DNA from: Citrobacter freundii
GTDB lineage: Bacteria > Bacteroidota > Bacteroidia > Chitinophagales > Chitinophagaceae
Assembly (NCBI GenBank): GCA_003243445.1
Contig: QFQQ01000029.1
Location: 9,691-73,690, forward strand
DNA: 64,000 nt
Reading direction: 5' to 3'
The notes beneath the pieces are model-generated. The model was given only the letters and a program-made list of their open reading frames with translations. It did no database searches and was not told the origin of the DNA. Both the position numbers and the translations under genes were made by a program. This document shows positions 61,703 through 64,000 of this stretch, one piece after another. Positions within the stretch are counted from its first letter, which is position 1. Each line of letters begins with the position of its first letter.

Positions 61703-62773
61703 ATGAGTGATAGAATAACAAAACTTGTCCGAAACAATATAAGAAAGGTTAAGCCTTATTCTTCCGCACGTGATGAATTCAGCGGTGAGGCAAAAGTCTT
61801 TTTAGATGCCAATGAGAATAGTCTTGGTTCTCCTCTGATGAAATGGTACAACCGTTATCCCGATCCATATCAGCATAAAGTAAAAGATGCGATCAGTAAA
61901 GTCAAATCCATTTCGCCCGAACATATTTTTCTTGGCAATGGAAGCGATGAATGTATTGATCTTTTATACCGTTGTTTTTGCGAGCCGGGAAAAGATAATG
62001 TGATCATTTGTCCTCCGACGTATGGCATGTATGAAGTAAGTGCTTCCATCAATGACATTGAAATAAGAAAGGCAGCACTTACACCCGCCTTTCAACTGGA
62101 TCTTGAAGCAATAGAAGGGTTGATCGATGCAAACACAAAACTGATATGGGTTTGCTCACCGAATAATCCAACAGGCAACAGTCTGCGTTATGAAGACATT
62201 GCAGTTCTGTTGAATAATTTCGAAGGGCTGGTAGTGGTGGATGAAGCCTACATCAATTTTTCCCGGCAACATTCGCTGCTGAAAGAGCTGGATGAATATC
62301 CTAATCTTGTTGTATTGCAGACCTTCAGCAAAGCCTGGGGACTGGCGGCGCTGAGATTGGGAATGGCATTCGCTTCTCCGGAGGTCATTGAATGGCTGAA
62401 CAAGATCAAGCCTCCATATAATATCAACCAGGCCACGCAGGACCTTGCATTGAAAGCGCTGGAAGAGACCGGCCAGGTAAATGATATGATCCGTGAGATC
62501 GTTTCCATGCGTGATGCACTTGCCGCCGTATTCAGACGAATGCCGCTTGTACAGTTTGTGCATCCCTCCGATGCAAATTTTTTACTGGTGAAAGTGAGAG
62601 AAGCGGGGAAAGTGTATGAATATCTGCTGCAACAGGGAATTGTTGTGCGTGACAGAAGCAAGGTGCAGCTCTGTGAAGGTTGTTTGCGTATCACCATCGG
62701 TACAGAAGCAGAGAATACGCTGCTGGTAGATGCAATGATCGAATACATGAAAACCTCCGTTCCTCAATCCTGA
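61703..62773 (+). CDS. hisC: Histidinol-phosphate aminotransferase
   Basis: 356 aa fold-type I PLP enzyme. PLP lysine Lys210 in QTFSKAWGLAALRLG; 'FLDANENSLGSP' at the start, 'FLGNGSDECIDLLYR', 'VCSPNNPTGN' and 'VVDEAYINFS' are the standard cofactor- and substrate-binding segments; Arg near the end in 'GCLRITIGTEAEN'. It transaminates imidazole acetol phosphate with glutamate. Third gene of the operon, 19 bp before hisB. Confidence 0.96.
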   Translation: MSDRITKLVRNNIRKVKPYSSARDEFSGEAKVFLDANENSLGSPLMKWYNRYPDPYQHKVKDAISKVKSISPEHIFLGNGSDECIDLLYRCFCEPGKDNVIICPPTYGMYEVSASINDIEIRKAALTPAFQLDLEAIEGLIDANTKLIWVCSPNNPTGNSLRYEDIAVLLNNFEGLVVVDEAYINFSRQHSLLKELDEYPNLVVLQTFSKAWGLAALRLGMAFASPEVIEWLNKIKPPYNINQATQDLALKALEETGQVNDMIREIVSMRDALAAVFRRMPLVQFVHPSDANFLLVKVREAGKVYEYLLQQGIVVRDRSKVQLCEGCLRITIGTEAENTLLVDAMIEYMKTSVPQS

Positions 62774-62792
62774 TCAAAACCAAACTTCTTAT

Positions 62793-63926
62793 ATGCAAAA
62801 GCGCGTTTTATTTTTAGACCGTGATGGAGTGATCCTGAAAGAACAGCCACCGGATTACCAGTTGGATAAACTGGATAAGATCCACTTTATGAATGGTGTG
62901 ATCACCAATCTTTCCCGCATCGCTGCTTCGCTGGATTATTACAGAGTGTTGATCACGAATCAGGACGGATTGGGTACCGACGTCTTTCCTGAAATTACAT
63001 TCTGGCCTTACCAGGATCTGATGATCCGTACACTGGAAGGTGAAGGATTTGTATTTGATGAAGTACATATTGACAAAACATTTGAACACGAAAATGCGCC
63101 GACACGTAAACCCGGTACCGGCCTGCTGACGCATTTCTTTGATACGGAAAAGTATGATCTGGCCAATTCATTTATGGTCGGTGACCGCTGGACGGATATG
63201 CAGCTGGCCCGGAATCTTGGTGTACGCGGTATACTGATCAAGTCTCCGTTTCTGCCTCTGACGCCCGAACAGGAGGAGGAATATAAAGATGTGATCGCGT
63301 TGGCAACGAATGACTGGAATGAAATCTATGCGTTTTTGAAGAACGGTTTACGCAAGGTCCGTCATGAGAGGAATACCAATGAAACAAAGATCAGTATTGA
63401 ATTAAATGCTGATGGCTCGGGCAAAGCAACTATTCATACCGGTCTCGGTTTCTTTGATCATATGCTTGAGCAGATCGCCAGACACGGCAAGCTTGATCTC
63501 GTCATCGAAGCAAAAGGAGATCTTCATATTGATGAACATCATACAATAGAAGACACCGGTATTGCACTTGGCGAAGCATTTGCAAAGGCTTTAGCTGATA
63601 AAACAGGTATGGAACGCTATGGTTTTGCATTGCCAATGGATGATGCAGAGGCAAAGGTACTGATCGATTTTGGCGGCCGCCCCTGGATCGTTTGGGATGC
63701 AAGTTTTAAACGCGAGAAGATCGGCGAAATGCCAACGGAAATGTTCTTCCACTTCTTCAAATCATTCAGCGACGGTGCAAAATGTAATCTGAATATCAGT
63801 TGCCAGGGCGATAACGAACATCATAAAATAGAAGCGATCTTCAAAGCCTTCGCCAAAGCGATCAGGATGGCGGTGAAGAAAGATCCGTTCAGTAATTATT
63901 TGCCGAGTACGAAGGGGGTTCTTTAA
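62793..63926 (+). CDS. hisB: Bifunctional histidinol-phosphatase / imidazoleglycerol-phosphate dehydratase
   Basis: 377 aa fusion. N-terminal HAD phosphatase about 1-165: VLFLDRDGV with Asp9 and Asp11, 'LITNQDGLGTDVFP', 'KPGTGLLTHFF', 'MVGDRWTDMQLARNLG'. C-terminal dehydratase about 188-377: 'RNTNETKISIELNADGSG', 'TGLGFFDHMLEQIARHG', 'DEHHTIEDTGIALGEAF' (metal His/Glu), 'FHFFKSFSDGAK', 'NEHHKIEAIFKAFAKAI'. The fusion does steps six and eight of the pathway. A heptamer tandem repeat starts at the first base after its stop; hisH would be expected next, outside the window. Confidence 0.97.
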   Translation: MQKRVLFLDRDGVILKEQPPDYQLDKLDKIHFMNGVITNLSRIAASLDYYRVLITNQDGLGTDVFPEITFWPYQDLMIRTLEGEGFVFDEVHIDKTFEHENAPTRKPGTGLLTHFFDTEKYDLANSFMVGDRWTDMQLARNLGVRGILIKSPFLPLTPEQEEEYKDVIALATNDWNEIYAFLKNGLRKVRHERNTNETKISIELNADGSGKATIHTGLGFFDHMLEQIARHGKLDLVIEAKGDLHIDEHHTIEDTGIALGEAFAKALADKTGMERYGFALPMDDAEAKVLIDFGGRPWIVWDASFKREKIGEMPTEMFFHFFKSFSDGAKCNLNISCQGDNEHHKIEAIFKAFAKAIRMAVKKDPFSNYLPSTKGVL

Positions 63927-64000
63927 GTAAAAAGTAAAAAGTAAAAAGTAAAAAGTAAAAAGTAAAAAGTAAAAAGTAAAAAGTAAAAAGTAAAAAGTAA
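63927..64000 (+). repeat. Heptamer tandem repeat GTAAAAA behind hisB (runs off window)
   Basis: Ten perfect head-to-tail copies of GTAAAAA plus the start of another, from the base after the hisB TAA to the window end. Unlike the other arrays, no inverted partner is visible here because the window stops. Confidence 0.95.

Overview
The window looks like the chromosome of a Bacteroidota bacterium, most likely Chitinophagaceae (Chitinophaga/Niastella-like). The evidence is two SusC/SusD outer-membrane pairs, '-SxxxC' lipoproteins, A-rich translation starts without Shine-Dalgarno sites, a Y_Y_Y/LuxR membrane regulator, a DUF6377 regulator, and a his operon with a bifunctional HisB and a histidine attenuator. 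No rRNA, tRNA, IS transposase, integrase or CRISPR array was seen.

Layout. 1-8 kb: the end of a MacB-type permease, a TPR protein, an AraC regulator, a DUF1801 protein, a beta-propeller phytase, a VOC protein, two unknown small genes, a decayed stretch and a Tag-type DNA glycosylase. 8.5-21.4 kb: a first SusCD locus with a Reg_prop/Y_Y_Y/LuxR regulator, a ChbG/YdjC deacetylase, a lipoprotein-like protein, a NUDIX hydrolase and a sialate O-acetylesterase. 21.4-22.7 kb: two broken genes on the minus strand. 22.7-32.3 kb: an MFS transporter, a two-gene membrane unit, an S10 peptidase, an aldo/keto reductase, a PAS-GAF histidine kinase divergent from a lone receiver protein, and an orphan ABC ATPase.

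39.2-32.3 kb (minus): a tightly packed seven-gene operon. It encodes an AdoMet-decarboxylase-like SpeD, a zinc-ribbon DUF4178 membrane protein, a small membrane protein, a DUF350 protein, a membrane-anchored SpeE-like aminopropyltransferase, a Tat-type FAD amine oxidase and a polytopic membrane protein. It reads as a polyamine-linked membrane system. The SpeD lacks the usual catalytic Cys.

47.3-39.6 kb (minus): a SWIM zinc-finger protein, DUF5691, a MoxR AAA+ ATPase, DUF5682 (two GxxH motifs, TraB/TIKI-like) and a VWA protein. A truncated kptA remnant lies just downstream.

58.9-47.5 kb (minus): an alpha-glucan utilisation locus with a DUF6377 regulator, SusC, SusD, GH71 and GH97. 59.3-64 kb (plus): the his leader/attenuator followed by hisG, hisD, hisC and hisB, cut by the window end inside a heptamer tandem repeat.

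The most striking non-coding signal is a set of intergenic arrays of degenerate 7-, 8- or 9-bp units. Most are arranged as inverted pairs that could form long hairpins, several sit between genes of one operon, and two start at or within 1 nt of a stop codon. A second family is a 25-27 bp near-perfect hairpin found three times. The two leading candidates for poorly described biology are the SpeD/DUF4178/DUF350/SpeE/FAD-oxidase operon and the SWIM/DUF5691/MoxR/DUF5682/VWA operon.
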